DNA of 64,000 nt, taken from the NCBI GenBank assembly GCA_002007465.1, contig LNAC01000032.1:1807297-1871296 (forward strand). Reading direction: 5' to 3'. The stretch comes from Ailurus styani (Eukaryota > Chordata > Mammalia > Carnivora > Ailuridae). The notes below the pieces were generated by a model. It was given only the letters and a program-made list of their open reading frames with translations. It did not search any database and was not told the DNA's origin. Positions within the stretch are counted from its first letter, which is position 1; each line of letters opens with the position of its first letter. Shown here piece after piece: positions 26,741 through 39,824 of this stretch. The position numbers were made by a program, and so were the translations under genes.

Positions 26741-28329
26741 ACAGAGTCCATGAAAGACTCAAAAGATATGAGGTTCTTCCATCTCAGCACTATCCCGCTC
26801 TTTCTTGTTTATGCTGTATTCCTTCAAACCCAGTTCAGCTAAATCATTGGCTTTTACACTGAAAACATTTCAGCACACTCTTATATTCTAAACATTTCCC
26901 AATAGTTCCTAGTTTGGCATTTCCACACACTTAAGCTATGAAATCTGAATCTTGTAAAACATTACTTGAATTATACTCCAGACATACATATAATAGTGGC
27001 TAGAGTTTATGTTTCTTGACCTTCCCTCATCAAACATCCAAGTAGAATATGGAATTTTATAGAAGTATATCTTCAATGAATTCTTCTTAAGTAAGAGAAA
27101 TTTTCATTGTTTACTTCAAATTTCCTCTTACTGTTCATCAACTAAGTTAATGCATTTTCTGATCTTGCGATGCATATGACCAGGTTAATATCTTTGAAAA
27201 AGTCACAATTAAAGTGTATTACACCACATCCCTGAAAAATTCTGGTACTAACATTTTATGACTCCAAAAGTTAGATTATATGTGTTATCATTCTTCCCTA
27301 TAGAACCTGACTTTAACATATTTTCTTCATTTTGCCTCACTCTTATTAAATCATGGAAAGATTCTTAACTCAAAAAGGAAATAATTTTAAATGGCTTAAT
27401 AGTTTGGGGCTTTTATCCTCCCCTTCACAGATGGACCACCTCTTTCTTGTTCCCTGTGCTTTTTATTACAGAAGCTGGTTGTATATTCTTGTATCCAGAA
27501 ATGACCAGCAGCTTTCAGAGCTTCAAATTTTACTGTTAGCCATCAGGGACAGAACAGGAACTATGTCCGCCCCCTGCTCACACAGAACATCATTTCCTAA
27601 TAGCAGGCAACCAGAACTTGCCTTAAAACACCTCCCAAGAGGCCACCTAAAGCACATCATTTAGAAACTCTGCATCCTGTTTAAGTAATTAATACCTCAA
27701 TCAAATTTGGACTAGCATCGGTGGTGTCAGAAGAATTCATTAATTTTTTTTCCATTCTATTCCATTCCATGATCTAGCAAGCTTTTTTTAATTAAAAAGA
27801 CTTTTCTTCATTAAAAAATGTTTTGTTTTTTTAATTTTTACAGGCTGGAAAGTGCAGCCAATGCATAATGGTTGTAGAAACATCCATTTCTTAACTGTGT
27901 GTTTGAAGATTAATTTGGGTGGATAATTCTAGATTTGGTTTACATAATGGCTTTCTGAAGTGCATTAGAGACCTTGGACCTACATCCACATCCACAACAC
28001 TTTCCATATTAATGAGACTATGTAACTAAGATGATTTTGCTTGGCTGTTTTAATATAGAAGACTTGAAGTGAATTCCTCCTGTCATTTTTGCACTTAAGG
28101 TAATCTAGAGGCTATTAGAATATGCCAGTAGTGTTGGAATGACTTGGGTAAATGCAAGGGTGAAAAATCTTTCCCATCTTGAGACATTGTTGTCTATGGT
28201 ACAAGAAAAACTTGATTTATTTATACGTATTTATTTATTCCTATAATTTTTATTATCTTCAGAGTAAACACTATTGTGCTTACAAAAATCTGAAAGTCCA
28301 CACAAATACAGTCTCCCTTCCGTGTCCAT

Positions 28330-28770
28330 ATGCCCTCCTTCAATTCCCTACCTATAGCCTCTTTGGTGTTCTTTAAATACACTTATGTGCCCACCTCTTG
28401 GTCTTTGTACTTGTTGTTCTCTTGCCTGGAACATTCTTCTCCCTTTTATATGTATGCCTCTGCCTGACATCTTTCAGAGCTCTGTCCCAGAGTCACTTTA
28501 TCATTGAGGCCTTCACTGATCTCCCCACTGCTCCCACTTTAAAATACTACCATGTCTACTCCTCCCAATCCTTATTCCCATTTGCTTTAGCACTTACCGC
28601 CTGAGACACTTTGTATTTAGCCATTTATTTGCTTGCTGTCTTTCTCCATTCATTAGAATATGAAGTCTAGGAGGGCATGCATTTTTGTTTATTTTGTTCA
28701 CTGCTCTTTCCTCAGCACCAAGAACATTGCCTGACACTCAATGGGTACTAGAAAACTATTAAGTAGATGA
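28330..28770 (+). mobile_element. L2 3' end, forward
   Basis: Good L2 order: tgcctggaacattcttctcc, tcattgaggccttcactgat, agcacttaccgcctgagaca, cattagaatatgaagtctag, tttgttcactgctctttcct, ending cctgacactcaatgggtact. Confidence 0.8.
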
Positions 28771-28789
28771 ATTAATGAATGCTTGCAAA

Positions 28790-29420
28790 AGGAGTCACTG
28801 AACAACTCCCATATGTCAGCTCCGGTGCATGACAAAAGACATTTAGTGTGTAGGAAGAAGTAACCAGACAATTATAACACTGTTGGTAAATTTTATGAAA
28901 GAAGTGCTGTCATAGGGATGCTTTGAAGAACAAAAGAAGGGGACCAGGCCCACAGAGGGGGGCACTGAGCTTTGAATGTTGGGATGGGTAGAGGAGAAAG
29001 GAACCAAAGTGAAGTTTCAGGAACAGACAGCCAGAGGTAGAGCGGTGCAGAGACTCGAAAGCCTGGCTCATGCGGTGAACTACCATTACTACAAAAGCTC
29101 CAACTTTTTTCAAAAGCTATGGAAAGCCATTGAAGGATTTTCAGTAGAGGGAAGGTATGAACCCATTAGCCTTCTAGAAAGCTCACTCAGGCAGCACTGT
29201 GCAAAGAGGTTCGAAGGAGACTAAAGGCAGAGTGGCCCTCAGGTGGACAACCCATCAACTAGCTGGGACAGAGGAGGGTTTGAACAAGGGCGTAGTGATG
29301 TAGGTCATGAAGAGGGCAGGCTGGAGAGATTGCTGAGTAATTATCTGATAGACTCGGAGCAGGAGGGGTAAAGGATCACTCCCAGGCCGTGAGTCACACA
29401 CTTTTTGGTGAAGGCAGTCA
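28790..29420 (-). mobile_element. Probable L2-type fragment, reverse
   Basis: Reverse patterns such as ggaaagccattgaaggattttcag and agaaagctcactcaggcagcactgtg, common in old reverse LINE copies. Directly follows a forward L2, so the two form a divergent or tail-to-tail pair. Family uncertain. Confidence 0.45.
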
Positions 29421-29487
29421 TCAAATAGGATGATCACTTTTCTCTGACTTATTTGCTCACCACAGTCCACATATTTTATGATATTTA

Positions 29488-29694
29488 TTTATTTAAAAAA
29501 TTGTTTTTGAAAGATTTTATTTATTTGACAGATAGAGATACAGCGAGAGAGGGAACACAAGCAGGGGGAGTGGGAGAGGGAGACTCAGGCTTCCCACCAA
29601 GCAGAGAGCCCAATACGGGGCTCGATCCCAGGACTCTGGGATCATGACCTGAGCTGAAAGGAGATGCTTAAGGACTGAGCCACCCAGGTGCCCC
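29488..29694 (-). mobile_element. CAN-SINE, reverse
   Basis: gaaagattttatttatttgacaga...ctgagccacccaggtgccc. Target duplication tatgatattta / tgtgatattta at 29477-29487 and 29695-29705. Confidence 0.93.
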
Positions 29695-30560
29695 TGTGAT
29701 ATTTAAAAGTGGAATCTAGCAGGGGTAAAGGTAAACAGGAAAGAAAGTCAAAGGTGCTGTGTTGTTTATAAGTTTTAGCAACATTGCATAGTTCTCCATG
29801 GCCTCTTCCAAAAGATCACAAAAACTCTGGTTTAAAAATCTGTCTGCAGATGAGTGATGTTTTCACTCTGCACTTGGAATTTTTCAATGGCTCATTTGGT
29901 TTTTTTTTGAATATATCAGCTAAAGTGTACTGAAATAAGTGTATTTTAAGGTTTAAATTATAGTCTGACACTTCTGTAGTTAAACTTAAAGAAATACAGT
30001 TTAATGTGTTGAGATTCTATATGGTGAACAGTTTTTAATCTTAAGACATATGCACAGAAATTATTTTGAAAAACGAAGAGGCCAGATTATTCCAATTTAA
30101 ATTGGGTCTCTATAAAGTAAATGCAAACGTAACAGTGCCCACCAAGAAAATATCTAAAAAGGAACAATTTATTGATTAATAAAAATGGAATGAAAAATTG
30201 ACTCTCATTTTGGAAAAATATTTGATCCAAACTTAAGTCATGGAGACAATAATAATGGAGTTATTTTAGAACTCTTAAAACACTGGAACAATTGGCTTTA
30301 ATTTTGGGAATAATAAAGCACTAATTTGACTAGTGAATAGTGAACTTCTGACATTGTTCATCTGAGTCATTATCCATAATGACTTTTGAGCAGGCTGAAA
30401 ATATAAATAAATTTAAGAGGATTAGATAGGTTAATGATTGGTTGTATGGCATTTGCCCGTTACTTTATTAATTTATATTTGTTCCAGAAGCCACAAAACT
30501 AGTCAAATGTAAACATCTTAATCAACTGGTCACACATACTCTAACTTTGAAATCAACTTT

Positions 30561-30740
30561 TAAAGAAGATTTTATTTATTTATTAGAGAGAGAGAGAGGG
30601 AACACAAGCAGGGGGAGCAGGAGAGGGAGAAGCAGGCTCCCCACCGAGCAGGAAGCCCAGTGCTGGGCAAGATCCCGGGACCCTGGGATCATGACCTGAG
30701 CCAAAGGTGGACGCTTAACTGACAGCAACCCAGGAGCCCT
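30561..30740 (-). mobile_element. CAN-SINE, reverse
   Basis: aaagaagattttatttatttattagagag...gacagcaacccaggagccc. Flanks aaatcaacttt and aaatcgatttt look like an aged target duplication. Its head is more mutated than in most copies. Confidence 0.9.
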
Positions 30741-30887
30741 TAAAATCGATTTTTTGAGCAGTGAACATTTCATTTGTAAACTTAAATTTAATGACCACAA
30801 TGTCATAGGTATATAATGGGTTTATTAATCTAAGGACACTCGAAACACACATTTAAGCAAAATCTTGATTAGCAAAGTAACTGTTTG

Positions 30888-30890
<3 letters not shown>

Positions 30891-30931
<41 letters not shown>
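30891..30931. repeat. (TG)20 microsatellite
   Basis: Uninterrupted 41-bp TG run in the 15.6-kb intron. Confidence 0.98.
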
Positions 30932-30935
<4 letters not shown>

Positions 30936-33399
30936 TCTCAAGTGTATGTCTGTGCCTTATATCCAACTCCAGTCTATTCCCACTCCCCTGCTAGTAACAG
31001 ATGACACTATCCTTGGCTTGCTACCATTTTTCCTGCCAGTGAGATCAAAGGGCTATATACACATTTTTGGTAACTGAGAATATATCCTTGGCAACATAGT
31101 TATGAATAATCCACAAGACATGTATTCACAATTCAAAGTTAATGTTACATCTTTAAAACTGCTTTTATTTTTAGAGTTTAGCAAAAATAGAAGTAGTTTC
31201 CTAACCATGAAGAAAATTTTTGTATTTATTTTCTCTATAGCTCTCCTTTGATTTTCATGAAATATCGTGTTAAAATAGACAATATAATTTTGTAGATTTC
31301 ACAGTTATGGGTAGTCTTTCTAAATCTTTACTTTAATGTGGTCATGCAACAGAGACCAAATTAGAAAATACAGAAATGTTAGTCGTTAGTTAAAACACTT
31401 GATTTCAAATTTGCTCTGATTTTTCAATGAAATATTCCCTTCCTGAGTTATCCATCAATGCACTGAAAAACTCAGTTGTACTGCACAACCTTTTTTCAAG
31501 TGACAAGGTTAGGCTTAAATGGAAACAACCTTTTTGAATTGAACGTATCCATTCTCAGTCTAAACATTGAATTAATGTACTTTTTGTTATATGATTTCCT
31601 TCCTAACATCAACATTTTAAGAAGTGAAATGCCCTGGAGACGCTGGGGCAAATGGAATCCTAGACCATGATAAAACCCAAGTCTTTTTCTACTCTCAGCT
31701 CTCCCGTTGCTACAACTTCCAAATTCTGCCTTTACTTAGCATTAGCATTCACTTTCCAAACAATCTATCCAAGTGAGAGATGATTAGACCTGTTTATGTG
31801 CTAAGGGGAAGGAACTAGTGGAAAGTCGGAGGCTCTGATACAGATGCAGGGATAATTGATGGAGAAAGGTCCCCGAGGACAGAGGCAAGGATGGATTCCA
31901 GAGTCTACTGGATGCATCTGCCCGCAGAGGAGGGGTGCCTCTTCTCCCTCTGACACAGGAAGGAGGCCCATGTGGGTTTGGATTGATGAGAGACATGATG
32001 TTGAGGGAAGTTACACCTGATAGCCTCTATTTTCTCTGCAAAGTCTAACACAGGGAGAATTTTAAATAGGAGGCATGAAATGGGGAGGAGGCTCTGTAAC
32101 TGCACTGATATGCCAGATAACGAGCTCATTAAGAAGCTAGTTGGTTGAGTAAATAAAAAAGGAACCAGAAAAGTGATGTTGCATTACGTACTTTCAATAA
32201 CCTAAAGCTCATTTTATGAGGAAATTCTTAATCTTCCTATGAGGATTACAAAATCATTTATGAGGAACAGATTCTCTGAATGTTCCTAAACGTGGTGTAT
32301 TTTTAATACAAAATTATGCATGACTAGTTCTTCCTCTAATGTGCAGTCTAGTGCTTTCTTTAATGTTATAGAGTATGAATTAAGATGCTGATTAACTGAA
32401 ATATCACACATTGAAAATAGGCTAGCCATTCATTAGACATAATAGAATACAGAGCTAGTTAGCATGAAGTGATAAAGTATCATTTACTATCATTTATAAA
32501 GCATAATTTTGTTAAAATATACTAAAATTAAAAGTATTTTTGAAAGAATTAGAAGGAAAGTCCTCAACATTTTATGTAAAAATGGACATCAATGGAATTA
32601 TAGCTGGATATCTTTGTGCTCTTTTCCACCCTACCGAAGTTGCACCTAATTCCACATAAAGCCAACAGAATCCCAATGCTGACTTTGTGGTTGAAAAACA
32701 GCTAAATCTCAGAACTGCCTTATTTCCATTTTATATGTAAATATTCCCATCCATCTTCCTGAATATTCTATTCCCCGCTATGTACCCAGGGTCATAGGTT
32801 ATCCACAGCTGACAGCATCTTTTGTTTCCTTTTCTGGTACACCCTAGGTGCCACAGTTGACCTTGGCGTCTCCTAGTTTGTAAACCAGTTTTTGTGCCAG
32901 TCAATTGACCACATTTCATAAGAGGAAGAGTAGAACAAAATATGTTCCTTTGTCATGCTATTCAATGATTCCGTTTGCAAATCTGCTTACTGAAGTTTTG
33001 CAGATGCAGAAGTCACATAACGTGCTGCTAGCTTGGGAACTGCATTGCATTTTCACTGTTTCTAGCAGCAACATCTCCAGCCTTCTAAATGAGATGGAGG
33101 TGATAGATTTGCAGGTATTTGAAGAAACAGATGCACCGGAATAGCAAAGATTTTTTTTTAAGGAAAAAAATCAGAATCTTACTACAGATGCTTAATGTTC
33201 TTCAAAAGAAAACAAGAGAGAAGAAAAGACCTATTGTGTGTACTTCCAACCAGTAATTTCTGTTTTCCTTGACATATAAAACATCCGCCTATTTCTGCAC
33301 AGCATAGAGAACCTTGCAGACTAGGACAGTTTTTATTGGTCATTTAAGTTTAAATGGTTACATTATTATGTTAATTGTATAATTTTTCTTTTTTTTTAG

Positions 33400-33426
33400 G
33401 GTCCTCTGGGGCCTCCAGGACAAAAG
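33400..33426 (+). CDS. COL25A1: COL25A1 exon, 9-codon Gly-X-Y exon
   Basis: 27 bp encoding GPLGPPGQK, three triplets in phase 0. The acceptor has a long pyrimidine tract (tttttcttttttttttag). The donor is AAG|GTAGAG, with A instead of G at +5. At 27 bp this is among the smallest collagen exon units, isolated between a 15.6-kb and a 2.0-kb intron. Only its splice sites, reading phase and the order of the neighbouring peptides make it recognisable. Confidence 0.94.
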
Positions 33427-35439
33427 GTAGAGTATAAACAGTACTGGGGAAGTAATTATACTTGCATTGCCTAATGGCTAGCATGAGAGGTGAATAGAAT
33501 TAGCTACTGTAAGCCATGCTGAAGCATCTCGATTGTGCATTCTCTTTTCTAAAAATACAATCATTTAATGTGAGCCATTAGATTTCTAATCAACTCCATT
33601 ATAGAAAATCCAATAAATCCAAGGTAAACTCTTTTTAAGCTCTCTGCTGAACTTGACTTTATTGAATTTTTAATAGTAAAATGTTGTGACAAAACTCAGA
33701 ATTTGAAAGATCATATGACATTGCAGGTCTAATTCATGGTCCTGCTAAAGTATTATGACCAAACGATCGTAGAATGGACCAGAACAAAAAATGTACTTGT
33801 TGTTTGGTGACTATATTCCATTGGTCCACAAGTGTTTTTCTTTGCTGAGATAATCTGAAAAGTGACTTCCTGATTGTCATTTCCCAATCATCAGAATTCA
33901 CCATTATATTCTGATGGAGAGAGTCTACCGCTTCTAAAATTACATCAATACTACAGTAGCAAATATATCAGTAGTAGGTAGATGGCCCTTTGCCAACAAA
34001 ATATTGCTAAGTTCCCATTCCCTGTTACAACTCCCACCTCACAATGGGGAAAAAAAGAATATTTAACCTGCAGAAAACTAAAGAAAACATTTGCATTACA
34101 ACAGGTGGAAAAGTGATTATTCTTTATCTTTGGAATCCATCAAAGATAGAGACTTTTTATCCCCCAAGCACTGGGCATGTGGCATCTGTTGAAACATAAT
34201 CCTGCAAACCAAGTCCAAAGCCAATGAGTTGTGAGACAACTTGTGTATAAGAACACTTTGTCCTTCTCAATAATGTCTCTATTAAGCATGGTGTGAAATT
34301 GTAAAGCTACCCTAATCCACATGCGACCAGGGTAAAATTACTGCCTGAGGCTTCAGGAAGTCTTTTAATGACCCACTCAATATAATTACCAAAAGCACTA
34401 AGGAACTGGCCATCTCAATTTGTTTTGCATATAATGGCTGTATATATTTTTAGTGACTAGATTTTTAATAAACTTTCTCTTTTAGAGCAGTTTTAGGTTT
34501 ATATTTACTCTCTAAAAAGACTTTTTCCCATTATTATTAAAGAAATTTAATATCATACATCAACTTAGAAAAATCTGTTTTCTAGGGCTAGACAAAGAAT
34601 AAACACATTTTATTTAAAAATGGTTTCTCCAGAGCCTGAAAGGGGAAATGACATCACTATTCGAAAACATTTGTTAATGTTTCTATGTCCAGGTAAATGT
34701 CATAGATTTTCCTCAGGTGATAATTAGCTTTCTTATTCTCAGTTCACCCCACCTACGTCCAACCATTCATAATCACCCCAGTGTGCGTGCCCACATGTGT
34801 ACACACACACACACACACACACACACACTTAACTTAATATTTGATATGCGGTTGTGTTATTCCTAGTCAGAGTTTAACATTTGTAACACCTTTTCTCGTC
34901 TTTGGAAGGCATATTCACACTCACCTGGCTTAAATGTACTCCCTGAAAGTCCAGGGGAAAATGTTTCAAATACAACAAGTTTGAGTTTACAACGTGAGTG
35001 CTTTTTGACTAATTGTGGAACAAGTGGTTGTTATTTTAATTATCTTTTGTTTTATGGTATTCAAACTCCTGAAATGCAAAAGTTACTTCTACTGCTAGGC
35101 TTTCCCAGATGGAACGAAGCCTGTTTATTTCTCAAAAGCACCAAAATTTAGAGCCATGTGGCCTTCTGCGAGTTGTGGATCCCAATTTATGACGTAAATT
35201 TGTTTAAAATCATATTAGGGTTAAGTGGATATTTAGAAACATGGTTAAATTTAACTCCGTAGGTTCTGGGAATGTTTGATGAATCTGCTTACATTAGTAT
35301 ATATCTGAATACTGTGGATAAGATCTGAAAACCTTAACCTTTCAAACATGTTTTATGGCTGACATAATAAATACAATACAAATTTAGAATTAAAATGTTT
35401 TGCGGTTCTATCGCTTAATTTAATCCTGTGTCTTCTTAG
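33427..35439 (+). other. COL25A1: COL25A1 intron, 2.0 kb
   Basis: GTAGAG...TCTTAG. A (CA)14 microsatellite at 34801-34828 is the only structure noted. Confidence 0.9.
34801..34828. repeat. (AC)14 microsatellite
   Basis: Uninterrupted AC run of 28 bp. Confidence 0.97.
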
Positions 35440-35484
35440 GGTTCTGTTGGAGTACCTGGAATTCCAGGGGTGAATGGTCAAAAG
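35440..35484 (+). CDS. COL25A1: COL25A1 exon, 15-codon Gly-X-Y exon
   Basis: 45 bp encoding GSVGVPGIPGVNGQK, five triplets in phase 0. Acceptor is ...gtgtcttcttag, donor the consensus GTAAGT. From memory the human exon is similar, but with I, A and M at some of the positions where this sequence has valine. These conservative X/Y-position changes fit orthology rather than a pseudogene. It is followed by the largest intron in the window (16.1 kb). Confidence 0.95.
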
Positions 35485-36439
35485 GTAAGTTCTATAGAAT
35501 ATTTTTGATCATTTAAAGGGATTAAAATCACAAAATTATTCTAGTCAGTAATGTTAGGAAAAAGTTAATATACTTATAAAAACACTGCATATGCTTTTGA
35601 AATGTAGGGAAATTTTGGTGCAAAAGATCAAACTAATTTAATTTTTAATGATGCATGAAATAGAAACTCTTAGAAAATTTCCCATTTTCTTTTGATAAGT
35701 TTTGTGGGAGATACAACTATATCTTTCTTATAAATATACATAGAATAGGAAAAATTTTGTGTTTAACATTAATCGTGTTAAACAAAATACACTCCAGTTT
35801 ATTCTTCTCATGGCAAAAGTAACATGTATTATTTCTTTCATTAACAAAAGTTATTCTTACAGAGGGAACCTATTGGAATATTCTGAACCTAGGAGCAAGT
35901 TCTTTTTACTCTTAAGAAATATCAGGATTTAAATAGACTTGCCAAGCTCTGGTAGTACACTTTTATTGTACTGTTAATAATTAGGAGGAAAATAAAATAA
36001 GAAAACCCTACAACTCTGCATAGACATATCTATGTGTGTGGTTACATCTACTCCTGCAACATATTTACTGGTTGGACATCTAGCATCATCCTATAGGTAG
36101 GGCTGCTTTCCTGTGCTCCCCACCAGTGCTGACTGGCTTTTCAACCTGGAACCTCACAGAGACCAGGAAAGCCATTGGGACAGCTAACAAAGCCCATCTA
36201 CCAGGAGCCAGGAAGCTGAGCTAGCGACTTTCTTGTCTCCCATGGAGTTTTTGGACTAGCCTATAAAATCCTGTGACCCATCAGCTTGTGTTCCGCAGAA
36301 AATTTTCAATCCGTGCACTCTGGATTAAATTCTGAAATCATAGGGAGCCAAATGTTTACAGACAGAATAGATCTAGAGACCTTTCCATCTTGTCCATCTT
36401 TTCTTCTCCAATAAGATGATATTAACGATCACTATTTAA

Positions 36440-36620
36440 AACCTACAGAGTGGCTAGCAAAAAGCCTGAGTCTGCCATTTGCAGCCCACATGAATTTTGG
36501 CAAAGTCCTTGAACTCTCTGGCCTTAGTCTCTCCATACGTAAAAGGAAGACAATAACAGTTTCTACCTGTTAGGGTCAATGTGAGGATTAAATACCTTTA
36601 TGACAGTGGGGATCTTACAA
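36440..36620 (+). mobile_element. MIR SINE, forward
   Basis: tttggcaaagtccttgaactctctggccttagtctctccatacg...tagggtcaatgtgaggattaaatacc. Confidence 0.75.
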
Positions 36621-38184
36621 TGAAGCTTTTCCTTCATTTCATTTTGGTGAAATTCTGGAAATGTGATTGATCTGTATCTTAAACAAGGCTCTCTGCTTCC
36701 ACAATTACTCAATTCCCAGTGAAACTGATGTCCTCACCCAAGGCTTATGGTATCTGTTAGTCCACAAACCAAACACTGTGCACTCCTCGGGAGTCAACTG
36801 CCCAAGTCAGTGCTCAATTTGCCACCTAATAAAATGTATATCTGTTTGCTTCAAAAATCCTGGTAAACAGCAAATCTTAACTTTCTATTAGAACAATTTA
36901 GGTCATGGAGGGATACATAAAAATTTGGAATTATACTCATTCTAAGATGGATTTTAAAGTTATGTAAGTCAAGATAATATTTGGAAAGGACAGATAAGGA
37001 TATAAAAGAAATGTTTTTAACATTGGTGAAGAACAAAGCTTATACCCTTAAGGTTAATGTTTTGCTCTTTCTTCTTTGCCTCTTTTCTTTTTTTCAGCTT
37101 TGGGACAATCATGAAAATTTATAGAAACCTTTAACCTGAAACAAAACAACTTTAAAACTGTCACATACATGTTTATGAAGACTACATATTCTTTATTTTT
37201 GCAAAGGAAATATGCAATTTCCTTAGCAAGAGAAAGGAATGTGACATTTTCTTGTCCTAGTCACCAAGTTTAAATTATATTTCAAGGAAATAGACAGTTA
37301 ATATTTGCAGTTTTATGTCTTGTTATACATCTTTGTGGCATTTTAAAGTGTTTTCTATAAGACCTAGGGAAGCTAAATAATTTCACACTTTTGTGAAGGT
37401 ATTAGCAAAATGTAGTTTACAATTGTTTTTCCTACTCCATAGAATTTAACCTAAAACTTTGTGGATGAAATTCCTGTTAACACTAGTGATTATCTAACAT
37501 TTGTAGTATTTGCTATATTATCTTTAGGAAAATAAAGTGCAAAACCATGAGTCCTTCACCAAAACAGCAGGTCATTTAGACAGTAAAAACAAAGCTGGAA
37601 ATAGAGTAATAATTCTGTACTTAAGCATATGAAATATGTTTTGGATCTCTACAATTTGTTTTTCTAAGAAAGGAGCTTACAACGATGTAATTTTTTTAAA
37701 GCACCTAAAGGTCCTCAAACTGTCTTAAGAAAACATTTTTTCTGCATTACAATTTCACTTTTCCAAAGAAGTATTTTTGTGGCTTAGAAAATATTTTTCC
37801 AATAATGGTTAAGGAAAAATATGATTTCCCAGCCATCAGAAACACAACAAATAACAGCTAGAAAATAGAAAGATTTTTCCCTTCTAAAAAGAAAGAAAAA
37901 TATTTTTTAAAAGTATGTTGTTTGCTTTCCATCCATTCAGATTGACAAAATTGGTGATCGGCTTTGGCCAATAAACTTGGAAGTGACATTTTTTTACACT
38001 ATTTTCCTTCAAATATGGGTCACCTTGACTGCTAATCTGAATATTTCTTATTTTGTAACGGTCTTCCAGTTATACAGATTGTATTAGGAGAGAGGACTTA
38101 CTAAGCAGTTCCATGGCATGAAACCCCAATCTAGCTCTTTCTAGCATCACAATCTACAAAGGGCTCCTGAGCCTCTTCTGTGAA

Positions 38185-38395
38185 ATATAGAAGGCAGTGT
38201 GGTATGGAGGAAAAAGTGTGGACTCTATGGTCAGAGAGAGAATGAATGGGTCAGATCCTAGTTCCCATTTGGGCAAGTTATATAATGTTTCTAAGGCTCA
38301 GGTGTAAAATATAAATACAGGCCTTGCAGTATTAACCAGATAATGTTTCTAAAGTGAAGGCAATGTTACAGATGCTCAATTCATGTTACCAGGTG
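38185..38395 (+). mobile_element. MIR SINE, forward, diverged
   Basis: gaaggcagtgtggtatggagg...tgtggactctatggtcagag...tagttcccatttgggcaagtt...aggctcaggtgtaaaat. Confidence 0.65.
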
Positions 38396-39179
38396 TCTGT
38401 AGGAATAGTATCACACTGTAGGAGTTCCAGCAAATGAGCCCAAGGTTTACCCTCAAGCAGGAAGGAGAAGCCAGTTGAATCATGATAGGAAGAACAGGAA
38501 TATACAAAATTACACAGGAAGTAAAATGTTTCTCTGTCCCTCCGCTCTTTCCCCACTCACCCGCCCAGGAGAGCTGTCCTGGGGTCAGGACGCTCGGTTT
38601 TCTTCCATTTCATGTGCAACCTTTGAAAGACCCTTTTCCTGTCTGGGCTCAAGGCAGTTTCATTTGTGAAATGAGACCAGGGGCTGTACTTATTTATTTC
38701 TAAGTCTCTAAGAGATAAAGTCACCCGTGTCTCATTTTCAATTCAAGCAGCTTCTAGCATTCTCTGTTCCCAATTCTGAAAGCAGTTGTTTCCATAATTT
38801 AGTTTTGTTGCCAGAAGCCACGGCAGTTAGGGTGGATTTCATACTAAGTCTTACCTACAAATATGAAAAGTTGTCCCCTTCCTCCCTAGCTAATTGTATT
38901 GGACACAAAATTTTGTAATTCTCAACAATAGATCTTGTTAGTTTAAAGGTATAATTAACATTTTGTTTGTGCTCCATTATTCATTATCCCTCTCTGTCTC
39001 TCACACACACCCACATGCATATATGAAGAGACATATATCTAAATATTTGACAATTAAACCCTACTTCTCAGATATACGGGAGAAGTGGGAGCTTTTAAAA
39101 ATAATTTTCTGGTAGAACCATCTTTTAAACTTTTGTCCCTTTGACAAAATTAATTGTTGTCTATAATTTTTGGTAACCG

Positions 39180-39312
39180 GGTAATGGGTGTTAAGGAGGG
39201 CATGTGCTGTGATGAGCACTGGGTGTTGTACACAACTAATGAATTGTTGGACACTACATCAGAAACTAATGATGTACAATATGCTGGCTAACTGAACATA
39301 ATAAAAAATAAT
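39180..39312 (+). mobile_element. L1 3' end, forward
   Basis: gtgttaaggagggcatgtgc...gagcactgggtgttgtacacaac...aactaatgatgtaca ending in ataataaaaaataa: the carnivore L1 3'-terminal signature, 5' truncated. Confidence 0.85.
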
Positions 39313-39762
39313 TTTTATTTATATGTGTGTATTAGAACTTTTAAAATCTCAACTTTTAATAGTGGTAATAGAACCCTACATTTTCCCCCTCTTTCCACAT
39401 TTTCACATTAATTAACACCCATAAAAACAAATCATCATAACGACAGTTTACTTGAATAACAGCACTGGGCAAACACTAGCACTGGGCAAATACCACTGAA
39501 GAGGAGATCTGGGGACAGAGACAGGGCACTTTAAAAGTCTAATTGGTGCAGTTAACACCCTTGTTTGTTCGTTACCATGAAAATAATAATAAAGATTTTC
39601 AGGATTAAAAACCAATTATTTTGTCTAAGCAAGCTAGAGTATTTCTGAGGCCCCAGAGTCATAGGGATTGTTTCCAAAGCAAAGACAAATATCAGATCTC
39701 ATTCATGGATTTTTCAAGTATTTTCTAGAATTTATTATTTTTTAAACTTCAAAATATAATAT

Positions 39763-39824
39763 AAATAAAAAATGATGTTAGCATTATCATCTACAAATAA
39801 AAAATGATGTTAGCATATCATCTA
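39763..39824. repeat. 31-bp tandem duplication
   Basis: aaataaaaaatgatgttagc followed by atTatcatcta at 39763-39793, repeated at 39795-39824 with one T missing. Direct repeat of two units. Confidence 0.95.

Larger units (their letters stand above)
17809..33399 (+). other. COL25A1: COL25A1 intron, 15.6 kb
   Basis: GTAAGT...TTTTAG. Contains an old reverse L1 fragment, MIR and MIR-like copies, a hAT-type element at 25021, SINEs at 26045 (+), 29488 (-) and 30561 (-), L2 pieces at 26435 (-), 28330 (+) and 28790 (-), and a (TG)20 repeat at 30891. About 22330-22870 and 31100-33390 show no family I recognise. No Gly-X-Y exon was seen, and the protein order needs none here. Confidence 0.85.
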
